NCBI GenBank assembly: GCA_001800975.1
Contig: MGWK01000007.1
Span: 62,001-126,000 of the forward strand
DNA: 64,000 nucleotides
Source of the DNA: Flavobacteria bacterium RIFCSPLOWO2_12_FULL_35_11
GTDB taxonomy: Bacteria > Bacteroidota > Bacteroidia > Flavobacteriales > Flavobacteriaceae
Reading direction: 5' to 3'
Shown here: positions 18,819-27,728 of the stretch, in pieces
Layout: each line of letters begins with the position of its first letter
Numbering within the stretch: position 1 is the stretch's first letter
Made by a program: the position numbers and the translations under genes
Notes under the pieces: generated by a model
The model's input: the letters and a program-made list of their open reading frames with translations, nothing else
What the model was told of the DNA's origin: nothing
Databases searched by the model: none

Positions 18819-20999
18819 TTAAAATTCAGTATTTGTTGTTTTTCTGATTAAATTTTCTTCGATAAATCTAGTCATTTTTTCGTATAAATGCAGCCTTGTG
18901 TTTTTTCCGGTGTAAATTCCGTGATTTCTGTCGGGATATATGGCCATATCAAAGGGTTTGTTTGCTTCAATCAAAGCATTTGTCAACCGCATCGTGTTTT
19001 GAACGTGCACATTGTCATCGCCGCTTCCGTGAACCAACAGGAAGTTTCCTTTTAATAAATTGGCGAAATTCAGCGGTGAATTTTCATCGTAACCGCTTGC
19101 ATTTTCTTGCGGCGTTTGCATATAACGTTCTGTGTAAATCGAATCATAAAAACGCCAGCTTGTTACCGGTGCCACAGCAATGGCCATTTTAAACACGTCG
19201 TTTCCTTTAAATAAGCAGTTTGCCGACATAAATCCGCCGTAACTCCATCCCCAAATTCCAATTTCATTTGCATCAATATAAGATCGTTTTCCAAGTTCTA
19301 TGGCCGATGCTATTTGGTCTTCAACTTCATATTTTCCCAATTCCTTGTAGGTGACTTTTTTGAAATCTGCTCCTTTAAAACCAGTTCCTCTGCCGTCAAC
19401 ACAAACAACGATATAGCCTTTTTCTGCCAAATGCTGATACCAATAATCGTTGGCAGCATTCCATGTATTGCTCACCGATTGTGATCCCGGTCCAGAATAT
19501 TGTGTCATAAAAACCGGGTATTTTTTGGCAGCGTCAAAATTGGTTGGTTTGATCATCCAGGCATTGAAATCGCCATTTTTGGTACTCAACACAAAAAATT
19601 CTTTTTTGGAAGTGTTGTAGTTGGCTAATTTTTGAGAAAGTTTGTTGTTGTTTAAAATTTCTTTTAGCTGATTTCCATTGCTTTGGTGAAGTGTATAAAT
19701 TGGCGGCGTATTGGCATCAGAAAAAGTATTGATAAAATAATTTAAATTTTTACTGAAGGACGCTTCGTTTGTTCCCGAAGCATTTGTCAATCGCTTTTTG
19801 GCTGTTCCGTTTAATTTGATGGAATATATAGTTCTGTTGATGGAGCCATCTTCAACCGATTGATAATAAATGGTCTTACTTTTTTCATTTACGCCATAAA
19901 AACTAGTCACTTCCCAGTTTCCTTTTGTAACCTGGTTGAGGAGTTTGCCTTCTTTTGAATAATGATAAATATGGTTAAATCCGCTTTTTTCGCTTGTCCA
20001 GATAAAACTGTTGTCGGTTAAAAAAGTTAGATTGTCTTGAATTTCCACAAATGCTTTGTCAACTTCATTCAACAGTATTTTTGAAGTAAAATTAACAGCA
20101 TTCACCGCAACTAATTTTAAATCATTTTGATGTCTGTTTAAAGTGATAACCGACAAAATTTCCGGGTTGTTGGTCCATTTAATTCTTGGAATGTACTCAT
20201 AATTGCCAAGGTCTATTTTTTTTGTTTTGGCACCGGCTACATTGTAAATATTTAATGTTACAATTGAGTTTTTTTCACCTGCTTTTGGGTATTTGAAAAC
20301 TTGTTGGGTTGGGTATAATTCGCTGCCCACAATATCCATGGAGAAGGTTGGTACTTCGGTTTCATCAAACCTTAAAAACGCTATATTTTTGCTGTCTGCG
20401 CTCCATTCAAAAGCCCTGACGAACGAAAATTCTTCTTCATAAACCCAGTCGCAAATACCATTGATAATCTCATTCTTTTTTCCGTCGGAAGTAACCTGGA
20501 TAACTTCGTTGGTTTCTAAATTTTTAATAAAAATATTGTTGTTTTTGGCATAAGCCACCTTTTTGCTGTCGGGAGAAAAAGTTGGTTGCTGAATTTTTTC
20601 TTTGTCTATCAATTGCAGTGATTTTGATGCCAAATCGTACACATAATAAATGCCCAAACTCGAATGTCTGTAAATTGATTCCTCATCAACGCCCAACAGT
20701 AATTTGGTTTCGTCATTGTTAAAAGCGTAGCTTTCAAAATAATTGATTTCACTTAAATCTTTGCTGTTTACAATGGTTTCAACCTTTTCCAAGGTGGCGT
20801 AACTGTATTTATCAACAGTGGTGCTTTTGGTGTTTCTGTCAAAATTCAGCAAGGAATAGAAGTCGCCATTCATTGAATTTAGCGAATTCATGTGCTCTGT
20901 TGAAAACGAGCCGTTCCAAATTTCTTCTAATGCGATGTCTTTTTTTTGTGCTGTTGCCAAAGAGGTAATGGCAATAAAAATAATAAAGAGTTTTTTCAT
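18819..20999 (-). CDS. dipeptidyl peptidase IV family serine peptidase (S9B)
   Basis: Periplasmic exopeptidase that removes N-terminal X-Pro or X-Ala dipeptides. A signal peptide (KKLFIIFIAITSLATAQ) precedes a beta-propeller domain (DPPIV_N, about 90-440) and an alpha/beta hydrolase domain. The catalytic motif is GWSYGGFM, the acid is in HGSGDDNVHVQ, and the histidine in DRNHGIY. The conserved double Glu of DPP-IV substrate binding is likely in YEEEFSFVRAFEW. The 726-residue length is normal. Its product dipeptides match the substrates of the two POT transporters downstream. Confidence 0.92.
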   Translation of the reverse strand: MKKLFIIFIAITSLATAQKKDIALEEIWNGSFSTEHMNSLNSMNGDFYSLLNFDRNTKSTTVDKYSYATLEKVETIVNSKDLSEINYFESYAFNNDETKLLLGVDEESIYRHSSLGIYYVYDLASKSLQLIDKEKIQQPTFSPDSKKVAYAKNNNIFIKNLETNEVIQVTSDGKKNEIINGICDWVYEEEFSFVRAFEWSADSKNIAFLRFDETEVPTFSMDIVGSELYPTQQVFKYPKAGEKNSIVTLNIYNVAGAKTKKIDLGNYEYIPRIKWTNNPEILSVITLNRHQNDLKLVAVNAVNFTSKILLNEVDKAFVEIQDNLTFLTDNSFIWTSEKSGFNHIYHYSKEGKLLNQVTKGNWEVTSFYGVNEKSKTIYYQSVEDGSINRTIYSIKLNGTAKKRLTNASGTNEASFSKNLNYFINTFSDANTPPIYTLHQSNGNQLKEILNNNKLSQKLANYNTSKKEFFVLSTKNGDFNAWMIKPTNFDAAKKYPVFMTQYSGPGSQSVSNTWNAANDYWYQHLAEKGYIVVCVDGRGTGFKGADFKKVTYKELGKYEVEDQIASAIELGKRSYIDANEIGIWGWSYGGFMSANCLFKGNDVFKMAIAVAPVTSWRFYDSIYTERYMQTPQENASGYDENSPLNFANLLKGNFLLVHGSGDDNVHVQNTMRLTNALIEANKPFDMAIYPDRNHGIYTGKNTRLHLYEKMTRFIEENLIRKTTNTEF

Positions 21000-21091
21000 T
21001 TAATTGAGATTACTTAAAATAATTGTCAAGTTTAAGAAAATTTTAGCGAAGTGAATATGAAATATGTCATAAAAATTAACAATATGTGAAT

Positions 21092-21125
21092 TTGCGGGAA
21101 TTTCTATTTATTAAATTATCTTTGT
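21092..21125 (+). promoter_or_regulatory. candidate promoter of the HMG-CoA reductase operon
   Basis: TTTG at 21092-21095 and TATCTTTG at 21118-21125, 22 bases apart, match the Bacteroidetes -33/-7 pattern. The start codon at 21150 follows 24 bases later. Confidence 0.5.
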
Positions 21126-21149
21126 GGCGTTCATAAATTTTATTCAAAA

Positions 21150-22427
21150 ATGTCAAAAAACGTTAATGGATTTTCAAAGTTAAATAAGTTTGAAAAAATA
21201 GATTGGCTGGTGGCGAATTTCTTCAATAATGACAAGAAGGCGAAACAAGTTTTAATGCAATATTGGAATTCGAATGAAATATTGCAGAATTTACATGATG
21301 ATTTTATTGAAAATACATTAACCAATTTTTATTTGCCATTTGGTGTTGCGCCAAACTTTGTGATCAATGGAAAAAAATATACTATTCCATTAGTTATTGA
21401 AGAAAGTTCAGTGGTGGCGGCGGCTTCTTTGGTGGCAAAATTTTGGAGCACTCGTGGCGGATTTAAAGCCACTGTTATTTCCACCACAAAAATCGGACAG
21501 GTTCATTTTATGTATGATGGCGATAAAACGGCGCTTGAAAATTATTTCAATTCAAAAAAGGCACAATTTTTTAAAGCTACTGAAGTAATTACCAAAAATA
21601 TGCGCAAACGTGGCGGTGGGATTTTAGCTATTGAGTTGCGCGATAAAACTGCGGAACTTGAAAATTATTACCAGTTGCACGTCACTTTTGAAACGGCCGA
21701 CAGTATGGGCGCGAATTTTATAAATTCTTGTTTGGAAGTAATTGCAAAGGAGTTTGAGAAAGAAGACATACAAATTGTGATGAGCATTTTGTCCAATTAC
21801 GTTCCTGAATGTTTGGTTCATGCGGAAGTAAGTTGTAATGTGGAAGATTTATATGCTGAAAATTCAGCAGCGTTGGCCCAAAAATTTGTGCAGGCAATAC
21901 AAATTGCCAATGCAGAACCGCACAGGGCGGTTACCCATAATAAAGGAATTATGAACGGCGTTGACGCTGTTGTAATCGCCACAGGAAATGATTTTAGGGC
22001 TATTGAAGCGGGAGTTCACGCTTTTGCGGCGCGCTCAGGGAAATACAAAAGTTTGACAAATGCCAGCATCGAAAACGGAATTTTTAAGTTTTGGATAGAC
22101 ATTCCTTTGGCTGTGGGAACAGTTGGCGGATTAACATCCTTGCATCCTTTGTCCAAATTGTCTTTAAAATTATTGGGAAATCCTTCCGCAAATGAATTGA
22201 TGGAAATAATTGCGGTGGCCGGTTTGGCGCAAAATTTTGCCGCTTTAAGGGCATTGACAACCGCCGGAATCCAAAAAGGCCATATGAAAATGCACCTGAC
22301 CAATATTATCAAGCAATTGGGCGCTAGCAATAAGGAGAAGGAGTTTTTAATCGATTATTTTGAGCACAAGACAATTACGCACAATGCTGTGGTTGAGGCT
22401 TATAATAAATTAGTTCAGGATAAATAA
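21150..22427 (+). CDS. mvaA: hydroxymethylglutaryl-CoA reductase (class II type)
   Basis: Reduces HMG-CoA to mevalonate, the committed step of the mevalonate pathway. Class II features are the catalytic Glu in PLVIEESSVVAAAS (residues 82-93), ATGNDFRAIEAGVHAFAARSG with the catalytic Asp/nucleotide region, and the C-terminal histidine in GIQKGHMKMHLTN. Class II enzymes are often labelled degradative, but the linkage to mevalonate kinase-type genes argues for biosynthesis here. The 425-residue length is normal. Its TAA shares one base with the next ATG (TAATG), so translation is coupled to the GYDIA kinase. Confidence 0.92.
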   Translation: MSKNVNGFSKLNKFEKIDWLVANFFNNDKKAKQVLMQYWNSNEILQNLHDDFIENTLTNFYLPFGVAPNFVINGKKYTIPLVIEESSVVAAASLVAKFWSTRGGFKATVISTTKIGQVHFMYDGDKTALENYFNSKKAQFFKATEVITKNMRKRGGGILAIELRDKTAELENYYQLHVTFETADSMGANFINSCLEVIAKEFEKEDIQIVMSILSNYVPECLVHAEVSCNVEDLYAENSAALAQKFVQAIQIANAEPHRAVTHNKGIMNGVDAVVIATGNDFRAIEAGVHAFAARSGKYKSLTNASIENGIFKFWIDIPLAVGTVGGLTSLHPLSKLSLKLLGNPSANELMEIIAVAGLAQNFAALRALTTAGIQKGHMKMHLTNIIKQLGASNKEKEFLIDYFEHKTITHNAVVEAYNKLVQDK

Positions 22428-23353
22428 TGGAGTATTACAGCAGAGGAAAATTACTGATCACCGGTGAATACTTTGTGCTCGATGGCGCAAAATCTTTGGC
22501 GGTTCCAACCAAATACGGACAAGATTTAAGGGTTGAATCCATTCAAGAATCTCAATTGATTTGGCAAAGTTTTGCTGAAAATGGCGAATGCTGGTTGGAA
22601 GCAATTTTTGATTTGCCCAAATTAAGATTGGCCAACGCAACATTTGATGCGAATGAAGATGGCGGAAAAGACACGATTGCTGAAAATTTAAATAAAATTT
22701 TAAGAGAAACCCAAAAGTTAAATCCGGCATTTTTAAATTCGGAAAAGGGATTTTTAGTGAAAACAAAATTAGATTTTCCTAAAAATTGGGGATTGGGATC
22801 TTCTTCGACTTTAATAAACAACATCGCAAATTGGGCAAAGGTGAATCCATACAAATTATTGGAAAATACTTTTGGGGGCAGCGGTTACGACATTGCCTGC
22901 GCACAACACAATTCGCCAATTTTATTCACGAAACACCCTTCAAAAATTGTTGTGGAAGAAGTGAATTTCAATCTGACTTTTAGGAATCAATTGTATTTTG
23001 TGCACTTGAATAAAAAACAAAATAGCCGAGAAGGCATTGAACGTTATAAAAAACTCAAGGGAAATCTGACTTCAGAAATCAAACAAATATCCGAATTGTC
23101 TGAAGCTTTTTTAAGTTGTAAAAAATTATCCGATTTTGAAAAATTGATGAAGGAACACGAGCAAATCGTTTCCAAAACAATTCAATTAAAGGAAATTCAG
23201 GCTGAATTATTTTCCGATTATTTCGGGCAAACGAAAAGTTTGGGCGCTTGGGGCGGCGATTTTATTTTGGCTACCGGGAATGAGGACAGTCCAAATTATT
23301 TTAATAAAAAAGGTTTTTCAACCGTGATTCCTTATCAAAAAATGGTTTTGTAG
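22427..23353 (+). CDS. GHMP kinase of the GYDIA family, probable phosphomevalonate kinase
   Basis: ATP-dependent GHMP-fold kinase. The name-giving motif GYDIA is at residues 153-157, and the ATP-binding loop GLGSSS is at 122-127. The 308-residue length fits. Mevalonate kinase and diphosphomevalonate decarboxylase are both encoded at 29750-31773, and no classical phosphomevalonate kinase is in the window. Translational coupling to HMG-CoA reductase therefore makes phosphomevalonate kinase the most economical role; this is inference, not a family fact. The alternative is a second mevalonate kinase. Confidence 0.85.
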   Translation: MEYYSRGKLLITGEYFVLDGAKSLAVPTKYGQDLRVESIQESQLIWQSFAENGECWLEAIFDLPKLRLANATFDANEDGGKDTIAENLNKILRETQKLNPAFLNSEKGFLVKTKLDFPKNWGLGSSSTLINNIANWAKVNPYKLLENTFGGSGYDIACAQHNSPILFTKHPSKIVVEEVNFNLTFRNQLYFVHLNKKQNSREGIERYKKLKGNLTSEIKQISELSEAFLSCKKLSDFEKLMKEHEQIVSKTIQLKEIQAELFSDYFGQTKSLGAWGGDFILATGNEDSPNYFNKKGFSTVIPYQKMVL

Positions 23354-23361
23354 ATATAATT

Positions 23362-24594
23362 ATGCAAAAGAAATTTATCATTATTGGAGGAGGCGCGGCC
23401 GGATATTTTGCTGCCATAAATGCCGCGGAAATGCATCCAGATTTGGAAGTTATTATTTTAGAAGGAAGCCCAAATGTGCTGCAAAAAGTAAAAGTTTCGG
23501 GCGGCGGACGCTGCAATGTGAGTCACGCTTGTTTTACCCCAAACGAATTGGTGGAATTTTATCCGCGAGGTAAGAAAGAATTGCTGGGGCCATTTCATCA
23601 ATTTATGACCGGTGATACCATGGAATGGTTTGAAAACAGGGGCGTTCCATTAAAAATTGAAGACGACAATCGTATTTTCCCCGAATCTAATTCGTCCCAA
23701 ACAATTATAGATTGTTTTTTGGAAAGCGCAAAAAATGCAGGCGTTCAACTTAAAACCGGCACAAGAGTTGATGCTATTGAAAAAAATGGAGAGAAGTTCA
23801 TCATAAAAACAAATGCTGAAACTTTTACGGCCGATTTTTTGTTGGTTGCAGCCGGAAGCAATGCCAAGGTTTGGGCAATGTTGGAAGGTTTGGGACATAC
23901 CATCATAAAACCTGTTCCTTCTTTGTTTACCTTTAATATTGTTGATGAAAGACTAAAAGACATTCCGGGAATTTCAGTTCCAAAAGCTTCCGTGAATGTC
24001 GTAAACTCAAAATTAGAAGCGCAAGGGCCTTTGTTAATCACGCATTGGGGATTAAGCGGACCGGGAATTTTAAAGCTTTCAGCCTGGGGTGCTTTGGAAT
24101 TTCATCAAAAAGATTATCAGTTTGAAATTGAAGTCAATTGGTTGTCGAAATCCTTTGAAACTATTTTAAATGAATTGAAAGCTGCCAAAAAAGATCAGTC
24201 AAAAAAGCAGGTGGTTTTGCGGTCTGTTTTTGAAGAAATCCCAAAACGATTGTGGGAAAAATTAGTCACAGCAGCACAAATTTCTGCTGATTTCCAATGG
24301 GCGCAACTGAGCAACAAACAATTGGAAGAATTAGCGCTTCAACTTACAATATGTACTTTTAAAGTAACCGGAAAAAGCACTTTTAAAGACGAATTTGTGA
24401 CTGCCGGCGGAGTAGATTTAAAAGAAATCAACTTTAAACGTTTTGAGAGCAAACTGCATAAAAATCTGTTTTTTGCGGGAGAAGTCCTGAATATTGATGC
24501 GGTTACGGGCGGATTTAATTTTCAAAATGCGTGGACCGGTGGATGGATTGTGGCACAATCGGTAGGCTCCCTAACCCCCGAAGGGGAAATTTAA
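23362..24594 (+). CDS. NAD(P)/FAD-dependent oxidoreductase, HI0933/BaiN family
   Basis: Flavoprotein with an N-terminal dinucleotide-binding motif (IIGGGAAGYFAAINAAE), the family signature KVSGGGRCNVSH near residues 44-55, and a C-terminal FAD-contact block FAGEVLNIDAVTGGFNFQ. The 410-residue length is standard. The physiological reaction of this family is mostly unknown. It follows the GYDIA kinase by eight bases. The last codons (LTPEGEI) are encoded by a CCCCCGAAGGGG hairpin repeat, so the C-terminus may be a secondary extension. Confidence 0.85.
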   Translation: MQKKFIIIGGGAAGYFAAINAAEMHPDLEVIILEGSPNVLQKVKVSGGGRCNVSHACFTPNELVEFYPRGKKELLGPFHQFMTGDTMEWFENRGVPLKIEDDNRIFPESNSSQTIIDCFLESAKNAGVQLKTGTRVDAIEKNGEKFIIKTNAETFTADFLLVAAGSNAKVWAMLEGLGHTIIKPVPSLFTFNIVDERLKDIPGISVPKASVNVVNSKLEAQGPLLITHWGLSGPGILKLSAWGALEFHQKDYQFEIEVNWLSKSFETILNELKAAKKDQSKKQVVLRSVFEEIPKRLWEKLVTAAQISADFQWAQLSNKQLEELALQLTICTFKVTGKSTFKDEFVTAGGVDLKEINFKRFESKLHKNLFFAGEVLNIDAVTGGFNFQNAWTGGWIVAQSVGSLTPEGEI

Positions 24595-24625
24595 GCAGAA
24601 AGTAGGGACAGGTCGTGACCTGTCC
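24575..24625. repeat. paired hairpin repeats at the end of the flavoprotein gene
   Basis: Two inverted repeats in tandem. CCCC-CGAA-GGGG (24575-24586) lies inside the last codons and stop region. GGACAGGTC (24606-24614) and GACCTGTCC (24617-24625) form a perfect 9-bp arm pair around a GT spacer. There is no T run after either, so they look more like REP-type elements than simple terminators, although they occupy a terminator position between convergent genes. Confidence 0.6.
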
Positions 24626-24659
24626 GTTCTAAAAGTTAATAATATTTTCTATCTATTTA

Positions 24660-24899
24660 TTATTCATTGAAAACCTGCCCCCGATGAGGTTTCAACGCAT
24701 CTCTGTAGGTTTTCATATCCGCTTCATCAACCACAATATAAGCAATGGTGTGCATTTCTGAAATTACGGAAAAATTGATTTCATAAAAATGCAGTTTCTT
24801 AATTACGGCAAATTCCTTTAAGTGAATGCAATGGTGTTCGGCAGTTTTTTCGGATGAATCTCCTCGAAAATCCCATATCAGTTTTAATTTTCTGTCCAA
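24660..24899 (-). CDS. small conserved-looking protein of unknown function
   Basis: A 79-residue soluble protein with no signal peptide or membrane segment. The start is TTG at 24899, since no ATG is available before the protein-like N-terminus (DRKLKLIWDFRG). It contains a block AEHHCIHLKEFAVIKKL with clustered histidines. It lies ten bases after thiN on the same strand and is probably co-transcribed with it. I do not recognise a family and propose no function. Confidence 0.6.
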   Translation of the reverse strand: MDRKLKLIWDFRGDSSEKTAEHHCIHLKEFAVIKKLHFYEINFSVISEMHTIAYIVVDEADMKTYRDALKPHRGQVFNE

Positions 24900-24909
24900 A
24901 ATAATTGTT

Positions 24910-25518
24910 TTAAATATTGCTTACATAAACCAACAATTCTCCGCCTTTGAAAGAAATTTGCACCTCATTGTGAAAAGCGATATTTCTTGTGCCAATCCGT
25001 TTTCCGAATGTTAATGTTTCATTTACAATGGGATAGGCCAAACCTTCCGTAAAAATTTCGTAGGCAATGGGAAAAGGAATTAGGGAAATGTTTCTTCCTT
25101 TAACATTGGTTAAGGTAATTTGTTCTTCAATAAAAAAGTAAGTCCCGAAATCATCAAAAAAGGATATCTTCAAACTATTTTTCCATTGCAGCGCCGTACT
25201 GATATTTCCTAAAAAATGATCGTGTTCCTTACCGCTTCCGCCGTAAACATCAATGTGAATGTAACCTCTGTTTTTTAAAATAGACAGCGCTTTGTCAAAA
25301 TCGGTAAAATTTTGATCGGGTGTATTAATGACTTCTATATTGCCCGGAATTGCATGAATGGAATCGAAATCTCCCGTAACCAAATCGGGCATTATGTTTT
25401 TCAATTTAAAATGATTGTAAGCGCCGTCGATGGCACAAACAAGATCGTAGCCTGATAAATCCGGAAATATTTTAGGTTCCGCGCCATTGAGCAGCATAAA
25501 TACCTTTTTGTTTTTCAT
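24910..25518 (-). CDS. thiN: thiamine pyrophosphokinase
   Basis: Transfers pyrophosphate from ATP to thiamine to make thiamine diphosphate in the cytoplasm. Family motifs are LVTGDFDSI, DQNFTDFDKAL and GGSGKEHDHFLGN, followed by the C-terminal thiamine-binding beta domain (IPFPIAYEIFTEGLAYPI, and GTRNIAFHN near the end). The open frame extends to a TTG at 25584, but the ATG at 25518 (MKNKKVFMLLNG) gives the usual TPK N-terminus and about 202 residues, so I choose it. No TPP riboswitch is visible upstream. Confidence 0.88.
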   Translation of the reverse strand: MKNKKVFMLLNGAEPKIFPDLSGYDLVCAIDGAYNHFKLKNIMPDLVTGDFDSIHAIPGNIEVINTPDQNFTDFDKALSILKNRGYIHIDVYGGSGKEHDHFLGNISTALQWKNSLKISFFDDFGTYFFIEEQITLTNVKGRNISLIPFPIAYEIFTEGLAYPIVNETLTFGKRIGTRNIAFHNEVQISFKGGELLVYVSNI

Positions 25519-25610
25519 CTGTTTAAATTTTATTTTAAGCGGTAACAGATGCTGTTCTCCATCAATCTTTGCTTTATGAGTCAAAATTTGTTATGCTCGT
25601 TTCATCGCTG

Positions 25611-25637
25611 CAAATTTAGCTAAAATTAAAAAGGCAA
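25611..25637 (-). promoter_or_regulatory. candidate thiN promoter
   Basis: On the minus strand TAAATTTG (plus 25611-25618) is an exact -7 match with TTG (plus 25635-25637) 16 bases upstream. It would give a leader of roughly 85 bases to the ATG at 25518. Confidence 0.35.
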
Positions 25638-25693
25638 TCGCCATCCTAAGTACTATTTTAGAATGACGAATTAAATTAGATTTATTTTTTTAA

Positions 25694-25863
25694 AACTGTT
25701 GTCCAATAGAAGTAAACAAAGGAGGAGTTAAAGTTCATACGGTAATCAATGTCGATGAAAAAGTTCCAAGTTTAGTATGGTTTAGCTCAGCAACATTACA
25801 TGACTATAACTTTTTAAAGAAATTAAAAAGAAATTAAAATGTTATGATAATACTATTTATTCG
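25694..25863 (+). pseudogene. IS4-family transposase fragment, frameshifted
   Basis: From 25718 the plus strand reads KGGVKVHTVINVDEKVP, SLVWFSSATLHDYNFLKKL and a stop at 25835-25837, a stretch very like the central part of DDE transposases of the IS4 family. Just after the stop another frame (from 25840) reads CYDNTIYSF, which resembles the continuation of the same family, so a frameshift separates the two. There is no start, no complete catalytic triad and no terminal inverted repeat that I can find. The rest of 25585-25925 is AT-rich and empty apart from the candidate thiN promoter. Confidence 0.7.
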
Positions 25864-25925
25864 TTTACTTTGGTTTTAGCAATTACTCAGCTATTATTTT
25901 ATACATATTTGTTGTAACTAGTTTT

Positions 25926-27377
25926 TTATTGATTTTTTTTAATTAATTTAATTTCAAGTTCGGGGTATTTATTAGCCAACTCTAATAAATTAGAAGGTTT
26001 ATCTAATAAATACATATCAAAAAATTGCAATACTATTTTTGTAGTCACCTTATATGCTTTGTTTGGATTTATCGTTCCAGCTTCATTTATAAATGGTAAA
26101 TTAATCATTAACGGAATGTCCATAAAATTTGAGTGCCCTGAGTTCAAAATTTTGGCATTATAAAAATCAGAAGAACTTCCATTATGATATGCATGTACAT
26201 TTAAATTTGGGTGAGAGCTATCCCATTCAGACGATATTAAAGCAAATGGTTTCGTCATCTTTGTATCTATCATTTCTCCCCATTGCATACCATCTACGTT
26301 TACTCCTGCTATAATTCTATTGTCATCAAGTAATGCCTGACCTGCTGCAGCACCTCCTTGAGAATGTCCAAATACACCAATTTTTGTAGTATCAAGATGC
26401 TGAGCTAAAAAAGTAGACGTATTCCATTTTTTTAATTCATCAATAACCAAAGAAATGTCTTTGCTATATCGTTCAGTTAGTTCAGCTCCATAATAATTTA
26501 GAATGAGATCATGAACAGCCATATATTGTTCTTCAGGTGTTGTTGCCTTATTATAGTTTTGCATGGCATTCCAAACCATTTCAGCCATTTTTTGATTGTT
26601 ATGTTTTCTATCATATTCAGAATTAAAAAGCTTTATTTCTCCATTTGGAAACAGTGTGCCTGTACTTTCATATGTATGATTTATATTTAATACAATATAC
26701 CCTTGACTTACAATTTCTTCTATTAAAGCATAATAACCAGAAGCTTGAGAATAACTACCATGTGAAAAAATTAATACAGGAAATTCACCTTTGGCTACTG
26801 AGGGGCTATCATAAGTATGCGTTTTGACATTATCTAAATAATTGAAGGTGGTTTTTGGTAATCCATGTTTTAATGCAAAGCTCACTCTATCCCCTTCATT
26901 CAGGTAAAATTCTGTTTTTTTATCATCAATAATGGCTGGATACCAAACCTTTACCATCAATTCTCTTTTGTCTCCAATTTCAGAAGTCATGTATTCATCT
27001 TGGTTTGTTTTTAAATGGATATATTGAGAGCCTACACTATATGTTCCAGTGGGTGTGGGTAAATTAAAAACAGGTAAAATATAGGGCAATCCCCAACCAA
27101 ATAGCAATAATATAATGAATGCTATTCCGCTAACTATTTTTCTAATCCAACCTCCATTAAAAAATGGATGCTCTTTATACAAACACCATATTAAAATTAA
27201 AATAATTAAATAAGAAGGAATCATTTGCCATCGATATCCTTCAAAAATAAAATGTAGAATAATGACTCCACTAATAATTACTAAGGGGAATTTTTTGTTT
27301 AATTGATAACCTTTTGTTGAAATGTAAAAAGGAAAAATTGTACTGATGATTAGTAAAATAATTTCAAAAATTCTCAT
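25926..27377 (-). CDS. membrane-anchored alpha/beta hydrolase, PAF acetylhydrolase-like
   Basis: A 483-residue protein with four N-terminal transmembrane helices (about residues 3-20, 30-46, 52-68 and 84-105) followed by a lipase-type alpha/beta hydrolase domain. The oxyanion region is VLIFSHGSYSQ, the nucleophile elbow GHSQGG, and the likely catalytic histidine is in LNSGHSNFMD. The domain resembles platelet-activating-factor acetylhydrolase and isoform II esterases; the substrate is unknown. It follows the ExbB-like gene by three bases, so they form one operon. Codons and flanks are more AT-rich than the genes on either side, suggesting acquisition. Confidence 0.8.
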   Translation of the reverse strand: MRIFEIILLIISTIFPFYISTKGYQLNKKFPLVIISGVIILHFIFEGYRWQMIPSYLIILILIWCLYKEHPFFNGGWIRKIVSGIAFIILLLFGWGLPYILPVFNLPTPTGTYSVGSQYIHLKTNQDEYMTSEIGDKRELMVKVWYPAIIDDKKTEFYLNEGDRVSFALKHGLPKTTFNYLDNVKTHTYDSPSVAKGEFPVLIFSHGSYSQASGYYALIEEIVSQGYIVLNINHTYESTGTLFPNGEIKLFNSEYDRKHNNQKMAEMVWNAMQNYNKATTPEEQYMAVHDLILNYYGAELTERYSKDISLVIDELKKWNTSTFLAQHLDTTKIGVFGHSQGGAAAGQALLDDNRIIAGVNVDGMQWGEMIDTKMTKPFALISSEWDSSHPNLNVHAYHNGSSSDFYNAKILNSGHSNFMDIPLMINLPFINEAGTINPNKAYKVTTKIVLQFFDMYLLDKPSNLLELANKYPELEIKLIKKNQ

Positions 27378-27380
27378 GGT

Positions 27381-27728
27381 TTATTTATTTAATATGGTTA
27401 AAACAAAAATTTCTAATCTACTAATTAAGAAAATTAGTATTCCAAAAACTGGAGCTATAAAACTAATTCTAAGCCCGGCGGCTAAAACTGTAGGTGAAAT
27501 GTCACCTGCATATTGAATTGCTTCAAAAGCACTCATTAACCCTATAATTTGGCCAAAAAAACCCCAAACAATAGCAAATAAACTTATTGAATTAATAAGA
27601 CTAATTGTTTTTTTGGTACTTGCTTTTTTAATAATTTCAAGTACGAATAAAATTAGTATCAAAATTAAAATTAATAATAGAGGATACATAAAAAATGATC
27701 CGCCTTCTGATAAAATAGATGAAGTCAT
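27381..27728 (-). CDS. short MotA/TolQ/ExbB-like proton channel protein
   Basis: A 115-residue inner-membrane protein with three helices. The segment WGFFGQIIGLMSAFEAIQ followed by ISPTVLAAGLRISFIAPVFG matches the conserved ExbB/TolQ core (GLLGTVxGxxxAF and the PxxVAxGIxxAL region). It is about half the length of ExbB and lacks the long cytoplasmic domain. No ExbD or TonB gene is near. It is upstream of, and tightly linked to, the esterase gene. Whether it conducts protons is unknown. Confidence 0.7.
   Translation of the reverse strand: MTSSILSEGGSFFMYPLLLILILILILFVLEIIKKASTKKTISLINSISLFAIVWGFFGQIIGLMSAFEAIQYAGDISPTVLAAGLRISFIAPVFGILIFLISRLEIFVLTILNK

Noticed and set aside
21000-21149. A search for an SRE-like or riboswitch element before HMG-CoA reductase
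   Set aside because: Only a standard promoter pattern is visible, with no conserved RNA fold.
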